64,000 nucleotides of DNA from Moniliella sp. 'wahieum' (lineage: Eukaryota > Basidiomycota > Moniliellomycetes > Moniliellales > Moniliellaceae): contig RSEE01000015.1 in assembly GCA_003971905.1 (NCBI GenBank), forward strand, positions 434,001 through 498,000. Reading direction: 5' to 3'. The stretch's first letter is position 1. Every line of letters begins with the position of its first letter. Below the pieces are notes generated by a model. The model saw only the letters and a list, made by a program, of their open reading frames with translations. It was not told the origin of the DNA and made no database searches. Positions 45,501 through 55,970 of the stretch are shown in pieces. The position numbers and the translations under genes were made by a program.

Positions 45501-46804
45501 TCAGGCCTCCATCGGGTTCTGGCTTCCGTTTCGGAGAACGCAAAGACTCGCACCGATGTGCTGCGTCTGCTGCTTACCATTTTGACCGAAGGGACCAGTA
45601 CACCCGCGGCAGTTGATCGGTCTTACGCTGCAATCAGCTGTCGCATCCACCAAGCACATGGGACGCCCAGCAAGGGTGCCAAGCGTGGGCCCGCTCTTTA
45701 CCAGTCGACGGGTTCCCCGATTAGCATCCAGGGAGAGAAGGCCCCGTTCCTCATGGCCCTGCGTTGCATTGCGGCAATCACTTATCTTGTCGACGTTAAC
45801 CCGGCCGTGAGCGAGTGGTTCCTCAAGGAGGAAGTCAGGTCGTCCAAAAAGGGCAAGGGCAAGGAGAAGGAGAAAGAAAAAGAGAAGGCGTCGGCAGAAC
45901 CTCCTGTTGGGCTTCTACTTGCTCTCCTTGACCAGCCTGTATTCGCGGAACACAACACGCTGCTTGACAGCCTGATCCACGCTTTGCACCTGATCACCAA
46001 GCCACTTGCCAAGCAAGCTGCTGCCACTCCCGCTGCAGAGCGTCCTTCCTCCCAGACGCTGCCGTCGCTTCAGCCAGCGCAAGTGGGCCGTCTGTACCCA
46101 CCGCGGGCCCCTCAGCTAGTCAGAATCCTTCAGCGCTGCCCGAACAGGGTGCCAGTGATGCCCCTGCCACCTCGGCTGCCGCTCTACCGGAAGGAGCTGC
46201 TGAGAGTGGGGCACCTGCTGCGGCTCCCCCACGGAAGGAGCTACTGGGGACGAAGGAGACGAAACCATGGCAACCGAGGCGCCCCCTGGGGTGGAAGGAG
46301 GGACGAGTGAGGGTCCTACAGCTTTGACCCCACATCCCGCCCGAGCGTCTGGCAGCGGTGGTGCGTCCACTCGCGACGCCTATCTCAGCTCGGGGTTTCC
46401 AGTCGACTCTGGCGGTGGCGTCGAATCTGGCGCATGTGGCCGGAGCACGGGAAGTGATTCGGGATGCGTTTGTGCGCTCGGCGACTGAAGCGTCCAAGAC
46501 TCTCATGTCGGATCTGGACGCGCTACTTGCAGTGTTGCCGCCCAAGCCGGTCGCGGTTGAACAAGATGCCGGCGAGACGCCGGCCACGGCACCGACGGGA
46601 CCCGCGCCGGCCTCTTTGCCAGGTTCGGTCTCTGCCGGAGGGCCTGAGGCGATGCAAGGCGTCGAAGCTGGCGACACCTCGCAAGATGGGCTAGACAACA
46701 AGTTGCAGTCGCCTGCGCTTGCTACGCTTGCTTCGCCAGCGAGTGCGCAGGCGGTGCTACTTGCGGTCTCTGCGGCGCTTGACTACCTGCTGACGGGCAA
46801 GTAA
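36504..46804 (+). CDS. TOM1: TOM1/HUWE1-family giant protein lacking the HECT domain
   Basis: Member of the TOM1/HUWE1 ubiquitin-ligase family by its N-terminal and middle parts. ATG 36504 (MKITR). DUF908/DUF913-like blocks: LPQIAAIIERVQAAPEEDLP, VYDWPWPRGDAHHW, CTNRKIYNSYE and HLRSLLVTDDLDVLEETLR. Later LMDVVTDAIETYKIPPESQF, FYALEGLAKFRTRSS and FCDAGGPDVYVERIKAEVEY. A long Asp/Glu tract lies at 43210-44060. Ubiquitin-binding (UBM/DUF4414) motifs are GMDPEFLLALPDAMREEIV and EPEFLAALPPEIRVEVLQ at about 45030-45210. Introns include 36541-36596, 36892-36967, 43491-43561 and 43731-43788. About 20 frame changes occur. It ends SPASAQAVLLAVSAALDYLL and TGK, with TAA at 46802. The family normally continues several hundred residues to the catalytic HECT domain. 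None is found before the next gene, so as assembled this locus could not ligate ubiquitin. Confidence 0.85.
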
Positions 46805-47192
46805 CAGCGTGTGGGCTGCTTGCCAATCCTGTCCATTTCTTTTTTTTTCCCCTGTATGAATCCATCATGCCATGAGCTTGCGGAAGCTCCCCACCAAGTT
46901 CCTTAAGTTTACCAATAAGCGCATCAAACTTCCCTGCCAATCAATTGAATTTCGAGGCCCGTGGCTCTTGTGGCTTGTGACTTAGTGCCTAGACTTCGAA
47001 GAGACACAACTTGTTCGCCATATGCTATCTTGTTCTCCCATAGCCAACAAGCAGTGCAGTGCTTTCTAGCAGTTTTCCCCACAGAAGCCTCGCCGCTGTC
47101 CGAATTGGCCTGCTCTCCACCACCTCCCACCTCCCCCTCACTCCCTACCACCGCCCCGCTCATGTCTGTGCGCGCCATCCTCACCGCCTATT
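46805..47192. other. Intergenic region
   Basis: T-rich (T9 at about 46841-46849) 3' flank. No HECT-coding sequence is seen in any frame on either strand. Confidence 0.55.
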
Positions 47193-47849
47193 ATGTCCCC
47201 CACAGCTGCCCCCGCCCCTGGCAGTAGCTTCAAGGAATTGGCTCAGAATCTGGCCTCTGTCCTGTGCCTGATCCAACTGCCGTGGTGGGCTACAAGAAAA
47301 CCGTAGCTGTGGTTAACAAAGTTTTCGATACTGCCAACGCTCTGGTTGCCTTTCCTCCATCGGTTACCGACCCTGCCACTGGACTCATGTCCAGTGTCGC
47401 GCTCGTCGAAAAGGACATTCAGGCTACTGTCTACGTTTCCGTCCCGCTTCGACTGAGCCCTCGGCAGCCGACTTCGCACTCTTTCTTGTGCTTTATCCCA
47501 TTCTTGCCCCAGCCCCCGCCTCTATCCAGCACACTTTCCCTTCCACCGCCTGCTACCCGTCCCAGCCCCTATCCCCCAGCCCCCATCTTCTCCCTTTCGT
47601 CCCTTAGTCCAGGTAGCCGTGAACAAGACCGGAGCGTCCTTCCTGTCTTCAGCCGGATCTACGAAGGGCTCCCTACGATTCAGTATGCCGATCGAGCCAA
47701 AGAGGCCCGAGAAGGCCAAGGCCCATTATAAGCCAAGTGGCAGTGTCGAGCCGGCCTTTCCCCCTGCTGTTGTTGGGTCGGTCCCTGGGGATCGGATCTA
47801 CGTCGATGGGTGCAAGGGATTTGAACCCGAGGTCCAGCTTGAAGCTTAA
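47193..47849 (+). CDS. Small protein of unknown function, two exons
   Basis: Not recognised. ATG 47193 gives MSPTAAPAPGSSFKELAQNL, and after a one-base slip near 47260 comes DPTAVVGYKKTVAVVNKVFD, with TANALVAFPPSVTD and SSVALVEKDIQATV. An intron probably runs from about 47430 to the TTAGTCCAG acceptor near 47612; it has an unusually pyrimidine-rich interior. The last exon encodes VAVNKTGASFLSSAG, STKGSLRFSMPIEPKRPEKA, KPSGSVEPAFPPAVV and ends VDGCKGFEPEVQLEA with TAA 47847. The even composition and open frames on both sides of the intron support a gene. The 3' end overlaps a tRNA-like sequence (see rejected items). Confidence 0.45.
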
Positions 47850-48236
47850 CCCCAAGAAAAATCTTTATGAGGCGGTTCAGCCTCACTACCCCATTACCCC
47901 ACTAGCTATACGAAGATCTGGGGTTGGAAAGGGGTAGGACCGGCGGATGAAAACGCAGCTACAGCCGAGCCAAGGTGCGCGTGCTCCAGAGCGGCAAGGG
48001 ACATGTCTGCCACACGACCACCCTAGCTATTGCGACTCTCTCGTACAGTCCTACCTAGGGATGAGCATGATCAACTGCGTGCTTTGCCCCTTGGGCAGCT
48101 TTCGTTCTTGTTACAATAGGTATGGTAGGCTAGCCAACGGCGCAGACTTCATCACATAATATCAACCCCCCCAATCATTGCAAATCTGCCACGCAACAGG
48201 TCAGTCTCGCCGAACAATCAAGCAAAGAAGAGGGAC
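47850..48236. other. Intergenic region between converging genes
   Basis: Nothing supportable. The unknown gene on the plus strand and ISY1 on the minus strand converge here. Confidence 0.5.
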
Positions 48237-49205
48237 TCACATTCTGCCCGAAGTCTCCTTGTGGGCTTGGAGGAGCCACTTGTCCGTATCCTCCTTGGAC
48301 GGTAGCTGTGGCGGCTGTAATTGCTCAGCTGGGATAGCAAACAAGTAATCGGCCACTTCAGCTTTGAACGTATTGGCCGCCTCTGCATCGTCCACCTCCA
48401 TGGGCTCATCTTGCTGTGTTTCATCCTTCTTCTTGTCCTTGCCCTTGCCCTTGCCCTTGCTCTTACTTTTGCTCTTATCCTTTTGTGACCGAGAAGGGGC
48501 AGAGGCGTCGGAGGGGACAACGTGAGCCTCGCGTCGAGGCATGGGGAAAGGGTCGGGGTGACCATTAGTATACCATCCTTCTACCTCCTCTGGGTCGTAC
48601 CCCAACTCGACGAGAACCAATCCGACGTGGGACTTCCAGTCGTCCTTTTCTTGTGCCTGTTCGTTGGCCAAGAGTAAGGGATCGCGATCGTCCTCCAACC
48701 CATAGTAGACCGGTGTTTGGTGGTAGTACTGACGGTAATGGGTATACTGCTTGTCTTGCCGTTCCTCTGCGGTTTCAGCCTGCTTGGCAAGCAGTTCTTT
48801 GACACCCGGCAGATCCTTAGCTCTGCCAAAATACTTGTACCCTCGGGTGCCTGGCACCTCTGACCCAGTATCGTCCGTGACGAACTGAGTCCGACTCCAC
48901 CGTGGTCCACCCAAACTGGTAATTTGTTGTTCCCACCGACCCTTTTCGCTCATGAGCTTGTTGATCTCGTCGTTCAAGTCGCGCACCTCAAAGTCGGTCA
49001 GACCAAAATCTTGAATCCGAGCCACCTTGCGACTAATCTCAGCTACCACTTGCCCACGCCACTTTTCGGCCGCCTTGATGTTCTTGACGCTGCTGGGCAT
49101 GCGTGGACGACGAACTTGCTTGCGGAGGTTGATGCCCATCTCGGCCGCTTGCGCCTCGCGAAAGCGATAGAGCATCGACTGTGCCTTCTCCTCATTGCGC
49201 GCCAT
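48237..49205 (-). CDS. ISY1: Pre-mRNA splicing factor Isy1
   Basis: Component of the NineTeen/Prp19-associated complex in the catalytic spliceosome. One intact frame of about 322 codons without introns. ATG 49205 gives MARNEEKAQSMLYRFREAQA, the family's invariant N-terminus; the open frame extends upstream to 49343 but this ATG is the conserved start. Then MGINLRKQVRRPRMPSSVKN, EKWRGQVVAEISRKVARIQD, VRDLNDEINKLMSEKGRWE, ITSLGGPRW and GYKYFGRAKDLPGVKELL. After the conserved half come GLVLVELGYDPEEVEGWYTN, a Lys/Ser/Gly-rich low-complexity linker (about 48430-48480) and an acidic segment, ending at TGA (48237-48239). Being intact, it is a useful control against the frame-broken neighbours. Confidence 0.96.
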   Translation of the reverse strand: MARNEEKAQSMLYRFREAQAAEMGINLRKQVRRPRMPSSVKNIKAAEKWRGQVVAEISRKVARIQDFGLTDFEVRDLNDEINKLMSEKGRWEQQITSLGGPRWSRTQFVTDDTGSEVPGTRGYKYFGRAKDLPGVKELLAKQAETAEERQDKQYTHYRQYYHQTPVYYGLEDDRDPLLLANEQAQEKDDWKSHVGLVLVELGYDPEEVEGWYTNGHPDPFPMPRREAHVVPSDASAPSRSQKDKSKSKSKGKGKGKDKKKDETQQDEPMEVDDAEAANTFKAEVADYLFAIPAEQLQPPQLPSKEDTDKWLLQAHKETSGRM

Positions 49206-49757
49206 GGTGGGTCGAACGTAGGAGGTGGATTGGGGGTGTTTATTGGGGTTGGGTGTTGGGCCGCGCGACGCGAAAACTAGTGGTGGTGGTGATGGTGGGG
49301 GTCGTGGTCTGGGAGCGGCCGGCCAAGTGATCGCAACCCACATTCAGACGTTCGCCCTTGAAGCTTGAAACCGTGTCCAGCCAGCTTAGGTAAGACGGCA
49401 CATTTCGATGCAGTCGCCTCTATTTATTTTCTGGTAACCCTTAGAATCCTACGCCTGCCTTGGAACGGGTGTCTACGGACATTCATTGCTTCCTGGCCAC
49501 TGCGCCCAGCAGCGAAAGCAACAAGGTGGATCATAGAATTGGATGGGAAGGGGGGGGGGGGGGGGAGATACGCCTCGTGGTATGCAACCCAGCCGCACAG
49601 GACCGTCGAAAGAAGAGCAAGAGAGAGACCACAAGCAAGGTGGAACCCCCTCGTTCTTCGCCCACGTCCGCCCAGGAAGACCAAAACCGAACAGCCCCAA
49701 AACAAAGAGGCAGGGGAAAATCAGAGGGAATGGGGAGAGGGGAGAGGTTTCAGTCTC
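49206..49757. other. Intergenic region with a 16-G run
   Basis: Separates the 5' end of ISY1 from the 3' end of the eRF1 gene. A homopolymer of 16 G lies at 49550-49565. No gene. Confidence 0.6.
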
Positions 49758-51254
49758 TTAGGCCGGGCGGACAGGTAGGACGGACCCAAGCGGGGGGAAG
49801 CCGGGCGGCTCGGGCGTGCCCATTTGGGCGCGCCCTGGAGGAGCAGGACGCGCAAGCGAGTCAGTCGTCCGATCGTCCGTCATAAACTCCTCGTCTTCGT
49901 CCTCGTACATGGCCAAATCCTCAAACGCCACCTTGTACCGCAGCAGGCCACCAATGCCACCAAAGCCGCGGACGAATTGGTTGCCTTCGGTGGAACGGTC
50001 CGTGACAAACTCGAGGTTGGTACCAAAGTCTTTGTAGTGTTCGGCGAGCCATTCGAGCAACGGCATAGGTTCATCTACCTGCTCCAAGTCGGCGCCGGTG
50101 AGTGGGTCAATGAACCGCGACCGGTCCTTCTCTTGCTCCTTGTTGAGCATGAGCACGACCGTGTGGCCCTCGGAGTCTTTGAGTTCGTACCGCGTGATCT
50201 CCAAGTTTTCCCACACAATGAGCGTCTCGACTGCACCCAACTCGAGCGCCTTGAAAGTATCGTCGATTCCAAAGCAGTACTTGCCCGTCTCGAGGCTGAT
50301 CTCGTCAAAGTACTTTTGGATCAACTTTTTCTCCTGGACAAACTTGACGTTCTGCAGCGACTCGGACGCCTCCTCGATCGCCTGGTTGAACCCGTTCTCG
50401 CCTCCGTACGACACGTCGACGGTGCGGATGAGCTTGGCACTGAGACGGGGGTCGAAGAGATCAGACTGAGCAAGGACCGTCTTAAAGTCGGCCGAACCAG
50501 CCAAGACGAGACCAGCAACATTGCACTTATTGTCGGTGATAAAGTGTTGGGTGGCCAACTCGGCGACTTTGCGAACGTAGTTGTGCCGCGCCTCTTCACG
50601 CAGACGGGAGAAACGGACGGCGGACTGACCACCACGCCCGTGCTTCTTGGGCAAGTCGACAGAGAACTTGTGAAGAACGGTACGGGTGTTTCCAGACACC
50701 GTGCCATAGAGGGAACCGTTGCCGTCCATGATGATAAACCCAAACACAGCGTCCGACTCGAGCAGTTCCGACAGCGCTTCGGTGTGGAACTTGTTGTCGC
50801 AGAGATAGAGGGAAGTGTTGATGGGCTTGAAAGGCTCAAAGCTAAAGTTGACCTTCTTCTCCTTGCCTTCGTCGGTAAGAATCGTGCCACAGTAGACGAT
50901 GAGCCGTTGGGGGCACCTTGCTGTACAGCTTGAGACGCTGCTGGGTCGAGGTGATGGCACTGAGCACCGAGAGGCGGTTGACACGCGACTTGATGTTGGA
51001 CGCTGTGCCATACTCACCGGTGAGCATGTTGGTCGCCTGGCTGATCTGGGACTTGGGCGGGAGAATAAGACTGATCATAGAGGTACCGGCGCCACGAGCA
51101 TTGTCCAGGCTCTTGACCAGCTTCTTGATCTTCCAAATCTGAGGGACGAAGAGGGGTCAGCGAACGAGACGCAAGGCAGAGCGAGGGCAGCAAGGGGAGG
51201 GCATACCTGGATGTTGCTGTCAGCGTCCTGCCCGCTAGGGTTGGTGGTCGACAT
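49758..51254 (-). CDS. SUP45: Peptide chain release factor eRF1
   Basis: Recognises all three stop codons in the ribosomal A site and triggers peptide release. ATG 51254 gives [16 protein letters not shown], a 68-nt intron (51139-51206, GTATGC...CCTCAG), then [20 protein letters not shown]. Decoding motifs: [11 protein letters not shown] (NIKS) and [10 protein letters not shown] (YxCxxxF). Catalytic loop: [17 protein letters not shown] (GGQ). The C-domain is complete: [40 protein letters not shown] and [20 protein letters not shown]. One frame slip lies near 50910, at VPP/NGLIVYCG. The tail is odd. After the acidic [13 protein letters not shown] the open frame adds about 37 Pro/Gly-rich residues to TAA at 49758; a one-base indel would stop it at a TGA just after 49865. 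Confidence 0.96.
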
Positions 51255-51286
51255 GGTGGAAGACAGGCGGGGGAGAACCGGGTCGG

Positions 51287-51311
51287 GGTGGTGGTGGTGG
51301 TGGTGGTGGTG
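51287..51311. repeat. GTG trinucleotide microsatellite
   Basis: (GTG)8 in the 5' flank of the eRF1 gene, 33-57 bp upstream of its ATG. The wider 51255-51749 spacer holds no supportable gene. Confidence 0.8.
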
Positions 51312-51749
51312 GCGAGACGAGCTAGCCACTAGGGCGCATGCCCCCACACCCCAGCACCAGCACCCAGCGCCCAGCGCCCAGCGGCCCCACCCACGCCAGC
51401 ATGCGAAGAACGGCGGGAGGCACGGCGCCAGTCTCTCGGTGTGGCTCCGCGCCCACGCGTGATGCAAAAAATTGCATTCCGCCCTTGTTCCGCTGCTTCG
51501 GACCCCCGGTCGTCCCATCCGTCAGTGGGCATGTGATGGCCGCATCACCTCGCCTGCCCTGCCGCGCTATGCCCGAGTATATACAGTTATCATCCCCTCG
51601 CCCCGCATCGACAGGCGCCCAGCCAGGCTCTCCACGCCTCGCTTATCATCTGTAGCTGTCGCCGCAGCACCGCAGAACCCTCCCCCTTCCCAGCGGCAGG
51701 TGGAAGAAGCAAGAGGGTCGCATCGCATTGGAGAGTCGCAAGGGGCGGG

Positions 51750-53195
51750 TCAAGTCGCGGGAGCACACGACTCCACACAATCCGGAGGACTGGGGCTGCA
51801 AAAGCAAGCAAGTGGTGGGGCACGAGGCTCAAGCGGAGCGTCAGTGCTTAGCCTTTGGGCCCCCACCCACACCGGATCCATCGCCAGCGCCTCCGATTCC
51901 TGCTGGGTCAAACAAAGCATCACGTCCACCTGCCCGTCCGGGTGCTTGGGGAGAAAGTACACCAGTCCCCGCACGGCGGGGAAGGTGGGCCGCCACACTA
52001 CCCTCGCAGGTCCTATCCCCAGTCCGTCCAAGCCCATCCGTAGCCCCCACACATCTGCCTTGGCCCAGGAGGAAACCATAATGTCTCCCCGCTGGGTATC
52101 GAGTGGGCCCAGGAGGTTCACCGTGTCCTTGTGAGCGGTACGGTGGATGAGCGTCGCCCAGCCGCGCGTCTGAGCGACGAGGGTGGGCTTGTCGGCCAAA
52201 CGCTGGCGCAGGTGCCAGGCCAGACGTCCCAAGGGAGCAGAGACAAGTTCGGCGGCTGGCAGAGCGTGGAGGGGGAGGTGCTCGAGCAAGCCCGGATACG
52301 ACGAAGCGACATGGAATGCGCTGCGCATGTCCACGGCGCGGGAAAGGAAGACGGGGAAGTACGCGAGGCCAAAGGAGCAGCTTGAAGACGAATGCGTGTC
52401 AACGCACCCCACACGGCTGCTGTCAGCACATCGTCAGTCGAAACCCACTGATTCTCCGCAAGGGCAAGGTGAGCTTCGCGTTTGATCCGGGCCAAATGGG
52501 GCGCAGAAAAACGAAACACGACCCAGCTCCGCTCCTCCTGGGGGCTCAGGCTCGGGCTCGGGCTTCTCCCCGCCCATATCGGCAGGAGACAAGGGGAAGT
52601 CCATCTCGGGTCCAGGACGCCAGGTGGACGGGAAAATAGGTACGACCTCCTCCCGTTTTTCCATCCCCACTGCCATTCTTCTGCGGTGAGGGGCGCGTTG
52701 CGACAGCACCGATCGAGCCAACGCAAGAGACTCGCCTGGCCCATAAGATCCGCAGTAGCATGGGAAGTGAGGGTGGTAAGGACCAGGGTATGGTCGAGGA
52801 TGGTGATCTGGGTCACCAGCGCATACTCCGGCGCGCCGGAAGGCAGGAACGTAGGATACGGACAAACCAAGTGCTCGGGGAGCGGGGTGAGACCCGAGCC
52901 GACCTGTTCCCCTCTCCGGTCCCGCAGAACCAACTGGATGCGCTGCTCGACTGGCTGGGCGTCATCCCACGACAAAAAGTAGGTTCCTGAGCGGGCGGAG
53001 GTGCCACCACGCACTTCAACTGCGCCTGTCGTCCAAGGCAAGAAATGAGCCAGGCGCACAAGCCCGGCGCGCACGATCTGCTCCACCTGGCCTGCCTCCA
53101 CGCCGGCCGGGGAAGGGAGTAGACCATGCCAGCTGGGTGTACAAGCGCAGCGAAGGCAGCTGCCCTTGGTAGTCCAGCTCCAATGACGACCTCAT
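51750..53195 (-). CDS. BAHD-type acyltransferase (transferase family)
   Basis: Probable CoA-dependent acyltransferase of secondary metabolism. ATG 53195 gives MRSSLELDYQGQLPSLRLYT, then QLAWSTPFP, the usual start of fungal members. The first half includes VEQIVRAGLVRLAHFLPWTT and the catalytic motif in LTTLTSHATADLMGQASLL (HxxxD as HATAD, about 52745). The middle has WVVFRFSAPHLARIKREAH and ENQWVSTDDVLTAAVWGAL. The second half has DIMVSSWAKADVWGLRMGLD, corresponding to the structural DFGWG-type motif, and GLVYFLPKHPDGQVDVMLCL. Stop TGA at 51750. Frame slips occur near 52400 and 53100. The substrate cannot be predicted and no biosynthetic cluster surrounds it. An alternative is a trichothecene-acetyltransferase-like subgroup. 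Confidence 0.78.
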
Positions 53196-53972
53196 CTCTC
53201 GTCAGCTGACCTCCCGAGCCAGGTAGTGTTGACCCAACCCACAGCAAAAGACGGGTGAGATGGTAGAGACGGCCAAGATGGGACCCAGCGTTCAATTCAA
53301 GTGAGGGAGTTGCTGATCGATCATGATGTACGATGCATGATGTCTAATGCATGATACCTGCGCAACTGAATTTTCCCCACAGCAGCAAGCAACACCACAG
53401 CCGCCAAGCTTGTGGGTTCGCGCGCCGTGCGTCCCCCCCCATCGCCATCAACACGCTCGACACACGCATTAGGGGCGCTGACAGTAAGCAGCGCTAGTCC
53501 AGGCTTGGTCCCAACTTGCCTCCTCCAGTTCCCTCAAGCTACCCTTTCCCTGCGTCCTGCGTCCTGAGCCTCGGGTCTCACCAGTAGAGCCTCCATCCCC
53601 CTTTTCCCCGGCTCCTCTGAGATCTGACTAGTGAAGCTAGTAGTGACTACACACCGTACTACCTACAAATCCAGGCACCCGCAACCGAGAGCGACAGTCC
53701 AGCTAGTCCAGGTTCAAACGCAATTTTAGCTCGGCAAGAAACAAACCATCCTGCCCCGCCTTGGCCAGAGCGAGCTGGTTGGCCAATGCGGTGTTATCCA
53801 TCATCCAGGGTGCACAGGGGCGGAGGAAGCAGAGAGATCTACTGGAGCAACGGGGAAAGGGCAGGGTGGCTTGGGGACATTGCAAGTCGAAAGAAGAGAT
53901 AATCCAGAACGGTCCAGCACGCCGGATCGCATCACATCGCAGCACATCGCATCGCATCGATTCGATTGTGCC
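53196..53972. other. Intergenic region
   Basis: No firm gene. A short minus-strand frame ends at 53703 with a helical peptide (NQLALAKAGQDGLFLAELK). It is too short to call. The CATCGCAG/CATCGCATCG repeat at about 53925-53960 lies next to the end of RCC1. Confidence 0.4.
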
Positions 53973-55970
53973 TTATTCGGCGCGGGGCAGGGTGAGCAAG
54001 ATGGCGTGCTGTCCTCCAGCCGAGGTAGCCAAGCTCACAGCCTGGCGTAGGGATTTGCTCGTGAGCAGTGTGGGCGTCTCGACCGTCTCCTCACCGCCTT
54101 GTCCGAGCTCCGAGTTCTGTCCCAACCCCCAGGTGTAAGCGTGGCCATCGCGAGAAACGGCGACCGAGTAGCGGGGGCCAGCGGAAACTTGGACAATGTG
54201 GCGATTGTCAGGGAAGGGAATATGAACGGGCTCGGTCAGGTACTCGTCCGGGGGAGGACCGCGTACCGGCGGCAAATCCTCCGCTGAGAGCACGCCTGCA
54301 AACGCGCCCTCGGTACCAATGTGAGCCTCTTTTTTGCTTTCATTTTGGCTTCGTAGGCCTTCAACTCTTCCTGCAACTGTACTTCGCGCTCGGCCGCCCA
54401 GGCCTCCCGTTCCTTGATCAGGGCAATTTTGGCAGGATGATCTTCGCCCAGGCCCAGCTCATTGCCGTCGCACCGTCCCGACCCCCACACCTGGCCATTG
54501 TCAAAGAGGAACAGGGTGAAGTGGGAGCCAGCGTCGATCTGAATCACTTTGGCGCCATTGTGCTTTTCAGGCAACAATGCCTCGACGAGCAAAGGCTCGA
54601 CGACTTGGTCCTCGGCCGTCTCCATGCCCAACTGACCAAACGTGTTGAGGCCCCAGGCATACACCTTGCCCGCTTCGTTGACCGCAAAGGAGTGATACGA
54701 TCCACACCCAATCGTAACAATCTTACGGAGCGCGAGCTTAGCTGGAAAAGGGCGTTGAGCTTGCGCCGCTCAATCACACGGCGACCCAACTGGGATTGTT
54801 GGCCGTTGCCCCAACTCCAAACTGTGCCCTGTTGAGAAAGAGCAAGCACGTGGTCCTCCCCGCACACCACAGCTGAAAACTTGATCTTCTCGAGACCGTG
54901 AAGCGGGCGAGGGGTGAACTGCAGCTTGGCTGCTGTCGGGGTCGGATCAAATCCAAGCAGGCCATCATTGCTCTGAAAAGAAGGAAACCCAAAAACAAAA
55001 AAATCAGGAAACAGTTAGTTAGTTCATTCCATCAGTAGCCCGCCAGCTCGACCCGGTGCTCCCGATAGCTACCACGTACCCGGAAAGACCCCAGACGCGC
55101 AACTCGCCAGCCTCATTCAGAGCGACGGAGCACGAGTTAGAAGCGGCGACACGAGTAGCACGGAACTTCTCCACCTTGCCCACCTTTCCGCCATCGGGAC
55201 CGTCGCCGCCAATCACGCCCTCGCCCGAAGGCGACATGGCCTCAACAGGGGTGGGCACAGTTTCGAATTCTTCCGAATCGCGCTCCGGATCGCGTGTGGT
55301 GCTACGGCCCAGCGCAGCATTGTCGTTAATCCCCCACGTCCATACCTGTCGTAACGCGTAAGTAGGAGAAACGAGTCAGTAAGTCAATTCAGAGCCTGAT
55401 CTGGAACCTGCTACGATTCGTCGATGAAAGATGGAAGGGTAGCACGTACCGTGCCATTTGAGTCGAGGGCGAGCGTGTGAAGACCGCCGGCAGCAACCTG
55501 TTCCAACCCATGCGGACCGAGCTTTCCTTCTGCCGTCTTCTCTTGAACCCACGCATGGACCCGCGGGCGCTGAATTTCATCCAGAGCATCGGTGCCCAGT
55601 CCGAGCTGGCCCATATCCCCGTTGCCCCAGATGAAGAGGGAACGGGTGGCTTGCGTGCCTTCGGCCGGCTTTGCCGCGTGCAGGTGGGTGGGGGCGGGAA
55701 AGGGGGAAGGAGCCGGGTTGGAAAATCCTGACTTGACCACGCGGGGTTTCTTGGTGGGCTGTGCTTGGGCTGGCGCGGGGCTGGACTCGCGCTTGGCTTG
55801 CTTGGCTGGTCAGCACCTTCGTCCGGGGTGGCCGAGCGTGGACGCTTGGCGCGCTTAGCCGTGCCATTGGTCTCGGTCGAAGCCGTTCCAGTGGGAGCAG
55901 CGGCGGTGGGTGCAGACGCCGCGTCTTTGGACGACGGCTTGGGGGCAGCACGGGCGCGTCTGGGTGCCAT
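53973..55970 (-). CDS. RCC1: RCC1 / Ran guanine-nucleotide exchange factor
   Basis: Chromatin-bound exchange factor that loads Ran with GTP and sets the direction of nuclear transport. ATG 55970 gives MAPRRARAAPKPSSKDAASA, a basic Ala/Pro-rich tail with KRAKRPRS. The seven-bladed propeller follows: RSLFIWGNGDMGQLGLGTDA, GLEQVAAGGLHTLALDSNGT, VAASNSCSVALNEAGELRVW, VVCGEDHVLALSQQGTVWSW, GNGQQSQLGRR, GCGSYHSFAVNEAGKVYAWG, QIDAGSHFTLFLFDNGQVWG and VSAGPRYSVAVSRDGHAYTW. It ends SAGGQHAILLTLPRAE with TGA 53973. Introns are 55346-55449 (after DSNGT) and 54973-55079 (after VWGLSG). Frame slips occur near 54330, 54740 and 55730. Confidence 0.94.

Noticed and set aside
47810..47930. tRNA-like sequence on the minus strand (B-box GGTTCAAATCC and A-box TAGCTAGTGG)
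   Set aside because: The T stem pairs at only three positions, no acceptor 5' strand complementary to TTGCACC is present, and the boxes are about 95 nt apart without a foldable anticodon arm. It overlaps the end of a plausible coding exon.
53703..53957. Short minus-strand ORF ending in a helical peptide downstream of RCC1
   Set aside because: Only about 33 residues after its best ATG, no homology recognised, and no splice site links it to RCC1, which already has a natural end.
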